The notes below the pieces were generated by a model. It made no database searches. It worked only from the letters and a program-made list of their open reading frames with translations, and was not told the DNA's origin. Made by a program: the position numbers and the translations under genes. Below, one piece after another: positions 31,728 to 40,255 of a DNA stretch of 40,255 bases. How positions within the stretch are numbered: position 1 is the first letter of the stretch; each line of letters starts with the position of its first letter. The stretch is from Desulfovibrionales bacterium (lineage in GTDB: Bacteria > Desulfobacterota > Desulfovibrionia > Desulfovibrionales > Desulfovibrionaceae), in the NCBI GenBank assembly GCA_030156255.1, contig JASGMV010000038.1:1-40255 (forward strand). The letters run 5' to 3'.

Positions 31728-32163
31728 TTTTCTCCGGCCGCGCCATTCCCGGATCATTTCCGGCGCGAAGCGCCTTTGCATTGCATGGCGCGCTCGCGTC
31801 GTCGCCTTGCCTGGAGCGGGCCAACGGACTCTGGGCGCTCAGTGCGGTTTTTTCGGGAGGTGCGACTCCCCGGCGGTCGCCAGGGTTTGCGGCAGGGCGG
31901 AGGCAATTTTCTACATTATATTTTTTGATTGGCCGCAGGAGGGCGGGAAGAGGCGGCTTGGCCGGGGCGGAGTTTTCGGCGGATGCAACACGCCGGCGCG
32001 CGAGGGCTCGCCGCCTTGTCCGGGAGGCGGCGTAACGGCGAGTGCGTCGTTTTCGCCAACAGAAAAATCCCACCGTCCGTCACGGACTTCCATGACGGAC
32101 AGCAGGTCGTAAGTTCCTGGCGGTGCGCGTCGCCGCGCGGGCGCAGCTCGTTTCGGCGGCCGG
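31728..32163. other. Spacer between convergent fliW and flgM
   Basis: 436 bases with no supported gene; open frames here lack start signals and family resemblance. It includes the inverted repeat 32075-32100 and an A/T-rich patch near 31905-31928 that contains TATAAT on the minus strand without a matching -35. Confidence 0.5.
32075..32100 (-). terminator. Inverted repeat past flgM, weak terminator candidate
   Basis: GTCCGTCA (32075-32082) and TGACGGAC (32093-32100), perfect 8-bp arms. On the minus strand the stem is followed by GGTGGGATTTTTC, a T-run seven bases away. It lies 63 bases beyond the flgM stop. Confidence 0.35.
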
Positions 32164-32472
32164 TTAAGTGATCAACTCCAGATCGTCTCTCACCAGATTC
32201 TCGGCGGTCTTGCGGTCGTTGATAACGTAGGTCCCGTTGCGGACCTGTTCGCGCAACGCGGCGACCTTGTCCTCGCGCACGTCCGCGGCGTTGGCCGCTT
32301 CGCTGTACGCGGAGGCCCGAAGCTTGGCTTCGGACGACAGGTTCACCTTGTCCGAGGACTGGCTGGACCCGGCCTTCTTGGAGCCTCCCCCACTTTCGGA
32401 CTGGCCGGTCCCCTGGACCTTCTTGTTCAGCCCGTAGGGGTTCAACCCCTCAATGAGGTTCTTGATTTGCAT
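32164..32472 (-). CDS. flgM: Anti-sigma-28 factor FlgM
   Basis: 102 residues. The N-terminal half is Gly/Ser/Lys-rich and likely unfolded, as in other FlgM proteins. The C-terminal half (DKVNLSSEAKLRASAYSEAANAADVREDKVAALREQVRNGTY onward, split over residues 41-82) has the FlgM sigma-28-binding helices ending NLVRDDLELIT. It holds sigma-28 (FliA) inactive until the hook is finished, then is exported. GGAGG is five bases before the ATG. It follows the DVU0524-type gene by 23 bases and shares its FliA promoter. Confidence 0.9.
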   Translation of the reverse strand: MQIKNLIEGLNPYGLNKKVQGTGQSESGGGSKKAGSSQSSDKVNLSSEAKLRASAYSEAANAADVREDKVAALREQVRNGTYVINDRKTAENLVRDDLELIT

Positions 32473-32495
32473 AGCTCCCTCCCATGGGTCCTATC

Positions 32496-32912
32496 TCACA
32501 ACATCGTCTCATCAACTTTTTCCCGGGTGATCTCCCACAGTCTCTTGAGCACCATCCGTTTTTCTTGGGGGTCAAGTTCGTCGGGAGCCCCCGCGGTTTC
32601 GCGCAGCACGACCACATCGTCGCCGTCCAGGGGATATTCTAACATGAAGCGTTCCTGGAACTCCAGCTCCAACTGCTCCATGATTTCCGTCACCATGGGG
32701 TTCTGGGAGCCGGCGATGATGAGGTTCTCCATGATCTCGTTGGTCACCTTGTCCACGAGTTCACGGCGCTTGGCCTCCTTGGAGATGGTGACGGCGTCTT
32801 CGACTCCCGCTATTCGCAAGGCCCGGCGAAAGCGCGCCAAGCGCTTCGCGCTGGTGAGCTGCTTCCCGTATGTCCGAAGCATGTTGCGAACCTGTTGCGG
32901 AGTTGCCGTCAC
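32496..32912 (-). CDS. DVU0524-type FlgM-associated protein
   Basis: 138 residues, helical and charged, with no recognised catalytic motif. The sequence (TATPQQVRNMLRTYGKQL start, SQNPMVTEIMEQLELEFQERF in the middle, then DELDPQEKRMVLKRLWEI) matches my recollection of the protein encoded beside flgM in Desulfovibrio (DVU0524). The start is a GTG at 32912 with AAGGAG eight bases upstream. It is first in the flgM operon behind a near-perfect FliA promoter, so a role in flagellar timing or FlgM handling is likely, but no activity is known to me. Confidence 0.8.
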   Translation of the reverse strand: MTATPQQVRNMLRTYGKQLTSAKRLARFRRALRIAGVEDAVTISKEAKRRELVDKVTNEIMENLIIAGSQNPMVTEIMEQLELEFQERFMLEYPLDGDDVVVLRETAGAPDELDPQEKRMVLKRLWEITREKVDETML

Positions 32913-32937
32913 TTGTGATGCTCCTTGTCACTGTCTC

Positions 32938-32964
32938 TTATCGGCGGTTGTACGCCTATCTTTA
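32938..32964 (-). promoter_or_regulatory. Sigma-28 (FliA) promoter of the flgM operon
   Basis: Minus strand TAAA (32961-32964), exactly 15 bases, GCCGATAA (32938-32945): a full match to the FliA consensus TAAA-N15-GCCGATAA. An A7T7 tract (32974-32987) just upstream could act as an UP element. Confidence 0.88.
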
Positions 32965-33053
32965 GGAGGGAATAAAAAAATTTTTTTCACATGCGCTACG
33001 GCCAGTCTGAACCATTGAATATTTTTTCGGATTTGTCTAGGACTGAAAAACCT

Positions 33054-33914
33054 ATGGCGAATGCAATAACTTCCGTGCTGATCGTCCTCAAGACGAATCA
33101 CGAACTTGCCGAAGGACTGGGGGCCGAAATCGAAACATGGCTGTGCAGCCGGGGGATCAATGTCTGTATGGACAGGGAGCTCGCCGGCCGCGCCCAGGCT
33201 GCGGACGTGGACTATGACTGCGAATTCGACCTGATTCTGGTCTTGGGCGGCGACGGCACGTATATCAATGTGGCCCGCGCTCTACTTCATACCGGCGTTC
33301 CTCTGCTGGGGGTCAACCTGGGCAAGGTCGGTTTTTTGGCCGACATCCCTGTGGACCGGTGGCGGGAGCGGCTGGAGGCGATCCTGGAGCAGGGCGTCTC
33401 CACGGAAAGGCGGCTGGTCATGTCGTTCGAGGTGCGCCGCGAGGGACAAACCGTCCGCCGCGGCCTGGCCGTCAACGATCTGGTGGTGAGCCGGGGCCAG
33501 ATGGCCAGACTGGTGCAGCTCGCCGTAAGCTGCGAAGGCGCGCACGTCTCCAACCTGCGCGCGGACGGCGTCATCATCGCCACGCCCATCGGCTCCACGG
33601 CCTACACCGTATCGGCCGGAGGGCCCATCACCCACCCCAGCCTGCGGGCCTTCACCCTGACGCCGATCTGTCCTTTTTTGAACGATCTGCGTCCGCTGGT
33701 GCTTCCCGGCGACTGCGAGTTCACGGTGCGGGTCACCCAAGCCGTCGGAGGGGTCTTCCTGACGGAGGACGGCCAAAGCGGCATGGACCTCTTCTGTGGA
33801 GACGAGATCGTCATCCGGCCTTCGGGAACGGACCTCATCGTCGCCTCCGTGGGATTCGAGGAGTACTTCCACAAGCTCAGGAGCAAGGGATTCATCATTG
33901 AAGGGGGGGGATGA
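33054..33914 (+). CDS. nadK: NAD kinase
   Basis: 286 residues. The catalytic GGDG is at residues 65-68 (Asp67), and LGVNLGKVGFLAD, VNDLVVSRG and the ADGVIIATPIGSTAYTVSAGG region are all conserved. It phosphorylates NAD to NADP with ATP or polyphosphate. The start at 33054 is chosen by family length; its ribosome-binding site is weak (AGGA about 12 bases away), and an upstream ATG at 32991 would add 21 unrelated residues. It heads a six-gene co-oriented cluster and overlaps the next gene by 4 bases. Confidence 0.94.
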   Translation: MANAITSVLIVLKTNHELAEGLGAEIETWLCSRGINVCMDRELAGRAQAADVDYDCEFDLILVLGGDGTYINVARALLHTGVPLLGVNLGKVGFLADIPVDRWRERLEAILEQGVSTERRLVMSFEVRREGQTVRRGLAVNDLVVSRGQMARLVQLAVSCEGAHVSNLRADGVIIATPIGSTAYTVSAGGPITHPSLRAFTLTPICPFLNDLRPLVLPGDCEFTVRVTQAVGGVFLTEDGQSGMDLFCGDEIVIRPSGTDLIVASVGFEEYFHKLRSKGFIIEGGG

Positions 33915-35686
33915 TGGACATTCCCCGATTCGGCTCCGTCGACAACATCCGCTACGGACTTTCGCCGACGCTGGACGCCTGGCTGGCCCACTTCATGACC
34001 GAGAACCGGATCGAACACCTGATGGATCCGGGCCTCAACGCCTCGCCCGAGCAGCTTCGTTTCATGGTCGCCCTGGACAAGGAGGGGGTCTACATTCCCT
34101 GCTCCGACGGCACGTTGTCCCTGCTGCTGGCCCCGGAGATGTCCCGCGCGCTGCTGAACCAATACCTGCACCGCTGGCGGCTCATGGTCGAGTTGGTCCG
34201 CCTGCAGGCGCCGGACCGCTATCTTTTTCGGCGCATCCTGAATCTGTGTCGGCACAAATTTCGCTTGTACATGCACTCCCACGTGCTCATCCCGTCGCGA
34301 CTCATGAAGCGGCTGAACACGATCATCATGACCCAGAGCGGGCTGGACGACCTGTGTCGCGACCGCAAGCGGCTTCTCAACCGGCGGGCTCGCGACCTTA
34401 TCCAGGACCGCGCGTTCCAGGCCGCGATCAACGCGCGACCGGGTCGGGTGATCGAGTCCATGTCCATTCCGGACGCCCGGTTTGAACTGTCCTGGCTGGA
34501 GTTGTCCCGCCTGCTGGTGCTTTCGACGCTGCCGGACGCCTGGCGTACGGACGAGGCTGTGAACGCCTCCGCGGACAAGGTTGTCCTGAACGGCCTGGAC
34601 CGGGAGACGTCGGCTCAGGCGGAGGTCATGGCGCCGCTGCGCAAGCGGCTGGCCGAGGCGCCGGCCGGGGGGCTGACGATCCTCATCCTGCCCAGCCGAA
34701 GCGGGGGACTGCTTTTCGATCTGCTGGCCGCCAAAGCCCTGATCCGCATGGGGCATCGCGTGGTGGTCGCCCTCAAGGCCGGGTTTTATTTTTATTCGCC
34801 GGCCATCTGGGACATGGAGGACGATCCGCTGATTGCCGCGGCTCTGGCCGACGCCAGGGTGCTGTCGTCCCCGTCGGCGACCAAGAACGAATTGCTGAAG
34901 GACCTGAAGGAGAATCCTTTTCTGGTCATCAGCGACGGGACGCGCGAGCGGCTGAATCTGCACCGGACCTCGGTGAGTTTCGCCCGGGCCTGGAAGGAGG
35001 CGGATATCGTCATCGCCAAGGGGGAGCCCAACGCCAACCGGCTGGTGCGCACCAGCTACAGCTTTACCCGGGACGTGGTCTGCCTGTATAGGGACGCATC
35101 GGGCGCGTTTCGGCTTCATTTCCGGCCCAAGCCCGAATGGGTCCGGAAGTTCAGCGAAAAAGACCTGACGGCCAAGGCGCTGGATATCATCCAGGACATG
35201 CGCGGCGCCAAGGCCCAGCGCCGGAAAGTCATGTTTTATTCGGCCATCATCGGCTCCGTTCCGGGCCAGGTCGACACGGCGATCAAGGTCGTCAACACCT
35301 TTGTCAAATACTTGCGGTCACGGATGGAGGATGTGTACATCATCAATCCGGCCGAACATTTCGAAAAGGGAATGGACGCCGACGACTTGATGTACATGTG
35401 GGAGCGCGTCCAGCGCAGCGGGCTCATCGACGTGTGGCGCTTCCAAAGCGTGGAGGACATCGAGAAGAGCTTCGAGCTGATGCTGAAAAAAGTGCCGCCC
35501 GCGTGGGCCGGCAAGGACGCGACCTATTCCACCGGATGCACCAAGGAAATGAACACGGCCTTGGACATGCAGAGAAGGCAGCCCGAACTGCAAATCATCG
35601 GGCCGGACCCGGAGCGTTTTTTCCGGCGCCGGGAGTACGGAGTGGGGAAATATTGCGATGTGGCGTTTGAGGAGTGCCCGAACTAG
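33911..35686 (+). CDS. ARMT1/DUF89-like protein of unknown function
   Basis: 591 residues, soluble, no signal peptide. Residues about 250-390 look like a DUF89/ARMT1 metal-dependent fold: ILILPSRSGGLLFDLLAAKAL, then a DG step (ISDGTRER) and AWKEADIVIAKGEPNANRL, similar to the family's AWKEADLVIxKGQxN. The Asp-Asn pair that usually binds metal in the first motif is replaced by Pro-Ser-Arg-Ser, so activity may differ. The N-terminal 200 residues are helical; the C-terminal 170 (from KVMFYSAIIGSVPGQ, with YSTGCTKEMN) form another conserved-looking domain I do not recognise. It overlaps nadK by 4 bases and mltA by 29. Function unknown. Confidence 0.6.
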   Translation: MMDIPRFGSVDNIRYGLSPTLDAWLAHFMTENRIEHLMDPGLNASPEQLRFMVALDKEGVYIPCSDGTLSLLLAPEMSRALLNQYLHRWRLMVELVRLQAPDRYLFRRILNLCRHKFRLYMHSHVLIPSRLMKRLNTIIMTQSGLDDLCRDRKRLLNRRARDLIQDRAFQAAINARPGRVIESMSIPDARFELSWLELSRLLVLSTLPDAWRTDEAVNASADKVVLNGLDRETSAQAEVMAPLRKRLAEAPAGGLTILILPSRSGGLLFDLLAAKALIRMGHRVVVALKAGFYFYSPAIWDMEDDPLIAAALADARVLSSPSATKNELLKDLKENPFLVISDGTRERLNLHRTSVSFARAWKEADIVIAKGEPNANRLVRTSYSFTRDVVCLYRDASGAFRLHFRPKPEWVRKFSEKDLTAKALDIIQDMRGAKAQRRKVMFYSAIIGSVPGQVDTAIKVVNTFVKYLRSRMEDVYIINPAEHFEKGMDADDLMYMWERVQRSGLIDVWRFQSVEDIEKSFELMLKKVPPAWAGKDATYSTGCTKEMNTALDMQRRQPELQIIGPDPERFFRRREYGVGKYCDVAFEECPN

Positions 35687-36995
35687 GGGCGGCGCAGGCC
35701 TGTACGCGCTCGCCGTATTGGCGGGTCTGGCGCTTGTCTGGGCGGGGTGCGTCCATCGCGGCCCGGTCCGGCCCTCGGATGCGGCGGGAACGGCCTTCGA
35801 GAGCCTGAAGCTGCAGGCCCCCAGCCTGCCCGGCGAAACGGCGGATTCCGAAGAGCGCGCCTTGCGGTTGTTCGAAGCGCCGGCCATGGGCGACGGTCAG
35901 GGCTGGGTGGAGGTTCCGGCGGAGTCGGCGGAGCTGGTGCTCGGCCAGATATCTCCCTCCACGCAGGGACTCCGGTCCTGGATGGACCTTGCCGGGCCTC
36001 TGTCCAAAAGCCTTGATTACGTGCAGTTCCAAGACCCTGCGGGCAAGGTGCTGGAGTTGGGCGGCGCTCCGTTGACCTACGGCCAGATGGAGCTGACCCT
36101 GCGGCAGTTGTTGTGGCTTTTGCCGCGCCTCGACGCCCACCAGGACATTCTGCATCGCTACTTTCGGGTCTTCGCCCTGCGCCCTGCGCCGGTTGTCACC
36201 GGCTATTTTACGCCGGAGATCGAAGTCAGCCGTGAGGCCCGGCCCGGCTACGAGCATCCGCTGTACCGCAAGCCGCCGGATTTGAAACAGATTACGCGCG
36301 GCCGCAAGACCGTAGTGGGCCGGATTGAAAAAGGCCGCTTTCTTCCCTATTATGACCGCAAAACCATTGAGGAAGGCCAGGTGCTCTCGGGCAAAGGCCT
36401 GGAGATCGCTTGGGCCAAAGACCCCGTGGACGTCTGCTGTTTGCACATGCAGGGCGCCGGGTCCCTGAAGTTCCCGGACGGCGCCCGGATGTTCGCCGAG
36501 TACGACGGCTCCAACGGTTTGGCCTTCACCGGACTTGGCGCCACGCTGCTCGCCGGCGGCCATTTGCCGCCGGGCCGGCTGACGTGGCGCTTCATGCGCG
36601 ACTATTTCAAGGAAAATCCCGAAAAAAGGGCGCTGTTGAACAGAAACCGGCGCTACATCTTTTTTCAGTTGGAGAAGGAAGGCCCCAAGGGCTCCATGAA
36701 CAGCGCTTTGACGCCGCAAGTTTCCCTGGCCGTGGACCCGTCGGTCATTCCCCTCGGGGCGGTGTTGGCCTTTGGGCTGCGTACGGTCTCCACGGATCTC
36801 GGCGCCGACGGGGCCGCCGGAGGCTTCAAACTGGTGCGGGGCCTGGGTCTGGCCCAGGACCTCGGCGCGGTGATCAAAGGCCATCGCATGGACTTTTACG
36901 CGGGCGCGGGCGATGACGCCCAGTACGTGGCCGGTAGGCTCAAGACGCCGGCCGCAGCCTATCTACTTGTGTCCCGAGACGCATTGAGGCGATAG
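35658..36995 (+). CDS. mltA: Membrane-bound lytic murein transglycosylase A
   Basis: 445 residues. A lipoprotein-like signal (residues 14-31) ends LVWAGC with Cys31, giving an outer-membrane anchor, although Trp at -3 is unusual. The MltA barrel region includes VVTGYFTPEIEVSREARPGYEHPLYRKPPDL (in part) and MQGAGSLKFPDG. The C-terminal 3D domain ends AVIKGHRMDFYAGAGDDA, which carries the conserved Asp of the active site. It cuts peptidoglycan strands, forming anhydromuramic ends. It overlaps the ARMT1-like gene by 29 bases, so its translation is probably coupled. It may be one of the enzymes that compensate for the missing FlgJ muramidase half, but nothing here proves it. Confidence 0.93.
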   Translation: MWRLRSARTRGGAGLYALAVLAGLALVWAGCVHRGPVRPSDAAGTAFESLKLQAPSLPGETADSEERALRLFEAPAMGDGQGWVEVPAESAELVLGQISPSTQGLRSWMDLAGPLSKSLDYVQFQDPAGKVLELGGAPLTYGQMELTLRQLLWLLPRLDAHQDILHRYFRVFALRPAPVVTGYFTPEIEVSREARPGYEHPLYRKPPDLKQITRGRKTVVGRIEKGRFLPYYDRKTIEEGQVLSGKGLEIAWAKDPVDVCCLHMQGAGSLKFPDGARMFAEYDGSNGLAFTGLGATLLAGGHLPPGRLTWRFMRDYFKENPEKRALLNRNRRYIFFQLEKEGPKGSMNSALTPQVSLAVDPSVIPLGAVLAFGLRTVSTDLGADGAAGGFKLVRGLGLAQDLGAVIKGHRMDFYAGAGDDAQYVAGRLKTPAAAYLLVSRDALRR

Positions 36996-36998
36996 CAT

Positions 36999-37643
36999 AT
37001 GGATTTTCAAGACATCAAACGCATCGTGAGCGATTGCCGCCAGGAGCAGGCCGAGGCCGTGGCCCGCTGGCACGACCAGGAGCCGGAGTTTCAGGACCCG
37101 GGGCCGGCCGAAGCCGATGGCGTCGGGTTCCTGCGCATCGCCCTGGCGCAGCATTTGACCAATTTTCAGCTCTGGCACGTGGAGGATCGGGCCCGGCGCA
37201 AGGACGTCGGCCCGGACGTCATCGCGGACTGCAAGTACAGGATCGATGGGCTCAACCAGCGCCGCAACGACCTGATCGAACGCCTGGACGCCTGTCTGGC
37301 CCTTATGATCGAGCCGCTGCTGCCCCAAGGCGCGCAGCAGCGCTACAACACCGAAACCATCGGTTCGGCCCTGGACCGGTTGTCCATTCTGGCCCTCAAG
37401 GTCTACCACATGCGCGAGCAGACCGAGCGCAAGGACGCGAGTCCCCAGCTCCGCAACGAGTGCCTGGGCAAGCTTGAGGTGCTCAAGGAGCAACGCGCGG
37501 CCTTGCTGCAAAGCGTGTTGGACCTTTTGGACGAGTACGAGCAGGGTTTGAAAAGGCCGCGGGGGTTTCGCCAGTTCAAGATGTACAACGATCCTCGCCT
37601 CAATCCGGAACTTTACGCCCCCAAAGACGGGACGGCGGCCTGA
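36999..37643 (+). CDS. DUF4254 family protein
   Basis: 214 residues, strongly helical and charged. Family-like segments are [39 protein letters not shown] and [20 protein letters not shown], and it ends [14 protein letters not shown]. These match DUF4254, whose members often lie near lipopolysaccharide or envelope genes and have no settled function. It starts three bases after mltA, so both are probably translated together. Confidence 0.78.
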   Translation: MDFQDIKRIVSDCRQEQAEAVARWHDQEPEFQDPGPAEADGVGFLRIALAQHLTNFQLWHVEDRARRKDVGPDVIADCKYRIDGLNQRRNDLIERLDACLALMIEPLLPQGAQQRYNTETIGSALDRLSILALKVYHMREQTERKDASPQLRNECLGKLEVLKEQRAALLQSVLDLLDEYEQGLKRPRGFRQFKMYNDPRLNPELYAPKDGTAA

Positions 37644-37657
37644 ACAAGGAGGCCCCT

Positions 37658-39088
37658 ATGCCTGACTACGAACCGGTCATCGGGCTGGAGGTGCACGCCC
37701 AGCTCAAGACGAAAACCAAGATATTCTGTTCGTGCTCGACCAACTTCGGCGACGAGCCCAACACCAACGTCTGCCCGGTTTGCGCCGGCATGCCGGGCGT
37801 GTTGCCTGTGCTCAACAAGAAGGTGTTGGAGTTCTCCGTGAAGACGGGGCTGGCCGTGAATTGCAAGATCAACATGAAATCGCTGTTCGCGCGCAAGAAC
37901 TATTTTTATCCCGACCTCCCCAAGGACTACCAGATTTCCATGTACGAGGAGCCCATTTGCGGGCCCGGTCGCATCGACATTGAGACGTCCGCCGGCCCCA
38001 AGCGCATCGGGGTCACGCGCATCCACCTGGAGGAGGACGCGGGCAAGTCCATCCATTCGCCGGTGGAGAACGTGAGCTTCGTGGACCTCAACCGCACGGG
38101 CGTTCCGCTCATGGAAATCGTGTCCGAGCCGGACATGCGCAGCCCCGAGGAGGCGGTGGCCTATCTCAAGGCCCTGCGCGCGATCCTGGTGTACCTGGAC
38201 GTGTGCGACGGCAACATGGAGGAGGGCAGTTTCCGCTGCGACGCCAACGTTTCGGTGCGGCCCCGCGGCCAAAAGGAGTTCGGAATCCGCACCGAACTCA
38301 AGAACATGAACTCGTTCCGCCACGTCCAAAGGGCGCTGGAGTACGAGATCGGCCGGCAGTGCGACCTGCTGGACGACGGCGAGAAGGTCGTCCAGGAAAC
38401 CCGGCTGTTCGATACGGCCAAGAGCGTGACCGTGGCCATGCGCACCAAGGAAGAGGCCAACGACTACCGCTATTTCCCGGACCCGGATCTGCCGCCCGTG
38501 GTCCTGCGTCAGGAGTGGATCGACCGCTGGGCCTCGGAGCTGCCAGAGCTGCCCGCGCCCCGGCGCGCGCGGTTTCTGGAGCAGTACGGCCTGCCGGCCG
38601 ACGCCGCCGACCTGTTGACCTCCGAGCGCGCTCTGGCCGACTACTTCGAAGCCGCGGCCGCGGCCTACAACGAGCCGAAAAAGATCGCCAACTGGATCAT
38701 GACCGACCTGCTGCGCGAATTGAACCAGGCCCATCTCTCCGTCTCGGACTGCAAGCTCGCCCCGGAGGGGCTGGCCGCGCTGGTGCGCTTGGTGGACGAA
38801 GGCGTCATCAGCGGCAAGAGCGGCAAGGACGTTTTCACCGAAGTCTTCGCCTCGGGCGAAGACCCTGAAGCCGTGGTCAAGGCCAAAGGGCTGGTCCAAA
38901 TCTCGGACGCTTCCGCTCTTGAAGAAATTGTGGACAAGGTCCTGGCCGCCAACCCCGCCGAAGTGGAGTCGTACAAGGGCGGCAAGAAAAAGCTCATGGG
39001 CTTCTTCGTGGGCCAGATCATGCGGGAGACCAAGGGCCAGGCCAATCCCGGACTGGTCAATCAGATCATTCAAAAGAAACTCGGCTGA
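37658..39088 (+). CDS. gatB: Asp/Glu-tRNA(Asn/Gln) amidotransferase subunit B
   Basis: 476 residues, typical. It begins with [22 protein letters not shown] zinc-type cysteine set is at Cys24, Cys26, Cys39 and Cys42, followed by [30 protein letters not shown] and [11 protein letters not shown], and the C-terminal YqeY-like helical domain to the end. GatB binds misacylated tRNA and, with GatA and GatC (not in this window), makes Gln-tRNA or Asn-tRNA. AAGGAGG is six bases before the ATG. It lies 14 bases after the DUF4254 gene. Confidence 0.97.
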   Translation: MPDYEPVIGLEVHAQLKTKTKIFCSCSTNFGDEPNTNVCPVCAGMPGVLPVLNKKVLEFSVKTGLAVNCKINMKSLFARKNYFYPDLPKDYQISMYEEPICGPGRIDIETSAGPKRIGVTRIHLEEDAGKSIHSPVENVSFVDLNRTGVPLMEIVSEPDMRSPEEAVAYLKALRAILVYLDVCDGNMEEGSFRCDANVSVRPRGQKEFGIRTELKNMNSFRHVQRALEYEIGRQCDLLDDGEKVVQETRLFDTAKSVTVAMRTKEEANDYRYFPDPDLPPVVLRQEWIDRWASELPELPAPRRARFLEQYGLPADAADLLTSERALADYFEAAAAAYNEPKKIANWIMTDLLRELNQAHLSVSDCKLAPEGLAALVRLVDEGVISGKSGKDVFTEVFASGEDPEAVVKAKGLVQISDASALEEIVDKVLAANPAEVESYKGGKKKLMGFFVGQIMRETKGQANPGLVNQIIQKKLG

Positions 39089-39131
39089 AGACGCCGCCAA
39101 GCGTGATGTTTCATCCTCCCAAGGAGTCCTT

Positions 39132-40169
39132 GTGACCGAGCATATCCAGTTTTCGGACGACCAGTACGCGCTTTTGCTTCTGGACCAGCGCATCCTGCCC
39201 ACGCGGGAGGAGACCTTCGTCTGCAGGACCACGGACGACACCGTCTACGCCCTGCAGACCATGGTGGTGCGCGGCGCTCCGGCCATCGGCGTCACGGCGG
39301 CCTACGGCTGCTGCCTGGCCCTGCGCGAGGCCCGGTCGCAGGATGATTGGCGATCCGCCCTGGCCGCCAATCTGGACAAGCTGGAGCGCGCCCGTCCCAC
39401 GGCCGTGAACCTTTCCTGGGCCGTGCGCCTCATGCGCGCGCTGCATGAAGAACTCGGCGACGTGCGCGCGGAGGACTTGGCCAAAGCCTGGCTCACCCGC
39501 GCCAAACAATTGCACGCCGAGGACATCGAGACCAACCGCAGGATGGGGAGCTTCGGCGCGGAGCTCATCGAGGACGGCGACACGGTCATGACCCACTGCA
39601 ACGCCGGCGCCCTGGCTACGGCCGGACACGGCACGGCCTTGGGCGTCATTTACTCGGCCGTGGAGCAGGGCAAAAAGATCAAGGTCATCGCCAACGAGAC
39701 GCGACCGTTTCTTCAAGGCGCCAGGCTCACGGCCTACGAGCTTCACAAGGCTGGCGTCCCGGTCACCGTGGCCTGCGACAACGCCTGCGCCCTGCTCATG
39801 AAACGGGGCATGGTCCAGAAGGTCGTGGTCGGCGCGGACCGCATCGCGGCCAACGGCGACGCCGTGAACAAGATCGGCACCTTCGGCGTGGCCCTGCTGG
39901 CCAAGCATTTCGGGATTCCGTTCTACGTGGCCGCCCCCCTGTCCACCATCGACCGCGACACCCCCACGGGAGACGACATCCCCATCGAGGACCGCACCCC
40001 GCGGGAAGTCACCCACGTGGGCGATACGCAGATTACGCCCGACGGCGTCCCGGTCTACAACTTCGCCTTCGACCCGACCCCGGCCGAACTCATCCACGGC
40101 ATCGTCACCGAAAAAGGCGTTCTGAGAGCGCCCTATGAGGCGTCAATAAAGAAGGCTTTTGAAGGGTAG
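39132..40169 (+). CDS. mtnA: Methylthioribose-1-phosphate isomerase
   Basis: 345 residues. MtnA features are RGAPAIG (47-53), the catalytic Cys156 in [10 protein letters not shown], the [15 protein letters not shown] segment and catalytic Asp236 in [10 protein letters not shown]. It converts methylthioribose-1-phosphate to methylthioribulose-1-phosphate in methionine salvage. The start is a GTG at 39132 with AAGGAG five bases upstream; the frame continues upstream into gatB but without a start. No other salvage gene is in view. In anaerobes the enzyme can serve other uses, such as handling of 5-deoxyribose phosphates. Confidence 0.93.
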   Translation: MTEHIQFSDDQYALLLLDQRILPTREETFVCRTTDDTVYALQTMVVRGAPAIGVTAAYGCCLALREARSQDDWRSALAANLDKLERARPTAVNLSWAVRLMRALHEELGDVRAEDLAKAWLTRAKQLHAEDIETNRRMGSFGAELIEDGDTVMTHCNAGALATAGHGTALGVIYSAVEQGKKIKVIANETRPFLQGARLTAYELHKAGVPVTVACDNACALLMKRGMVQKVVVGADRIAANGDAVNKIGTFGVALLAKHFGIPFYVAAPLSTIDRDTPTGDDIPIEDRTPREVTHVGDTQITPDGVPVYNFAFDPTPAELIHGIVTEKGVLRAPYEASIKKAFEG

Positions 40170-40174
40170 CGAGG

Positions 40175-40255
<81 letters not shown>

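Noticed and set aside
31905-31928. Minus-strand TATAAT as promoter of an antisense or small RNA
   Set aside because: There is no acceptable -35 at proper spacing and no matching terminator downstream on that strand.

Overview
The window is a GC-rich piece of a bacterial chromosome, densely coding, that looks like a member of the Desulfovibrionales (Desulfovibrio-like sulfate reducers). The evidence is the gene order csrA, fliW, then divergent flgM plus a DVU0524-type gene beside the flagellar rod/ring/hook-junction operon, the protein sequences themselves, and short G/C-rich hairpins of a style common in that group. The last 80 bases are an unbroken run of G. That is almost certainly a sequencing or assembly artefact at a contig end.

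Layout. (1) 1-832: hairpin-rich spacers around a DUF456 membrane protein gene. (2) 833-4787, minus strand: a ribosomal protein/replication operon, rpsF-rpsR-rplI-dnaB, ending with a phenylacetate-CoA ligase-like gene and preceded by a good sigma-70 promoter. (3) 4842-9104: a marR gene divergent from a 14-helix MFS drug exporter gene, then a beta-hydroxyacid dehydrogenase and an aldo/keto reductase. (4) 9222-19886, minus strand: the classic transcription/translation operon tRNA-Gly(CCC)-rimP-nusA-ylxR-infB-DUF503-rbfA-nrnA-truB-rpsO-pnp, with a tRNA promoter and an intrinsic terminator between the tRNA and rimP. (5) 19981-20992: a promoter flanked by repeated GGCGCC dyads, driving a small Arg/Gly-rich, cysteine-containing protein translationally coupled to a second MarR regulator.

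(6) 21221-31727: a flagellar cluster, flgF-flgG-flgA-flgH-flgI-flgJ(N-terminal type)-flgN-flgK-flgL, led by a well-spaced sigma-54 promoter and followed by csrA-fliW. (7) 32164-32964, minus strand: flgM and its DVU0524-type partner, driven by an essentially perfect sigma-28 (FliA) promoter. The anti-sigma factor is thus made under the control of the sigma factor it inhibits, while CsrA-FliW adds post-transcriptional control. (8) 33054-40169: a tightly packed co-oriented cluster, nadK, an ARMT1/DUF89-like gene, mltA, a DUF4254 gene, gatB and mtnA.

Most genes are recognisable housekeeping or flagellar genes. The less explained parts are the Cys/RG-rich protein plus MarR pair with its operators, the related DGG-T-W modules inserted in both FlgK and FlgL, the ARMT1-like protein with an altered active-site region, and several regulatory hairpins. 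No CRISPR array, insertion sequence, prophage or rRNA gene was seen.
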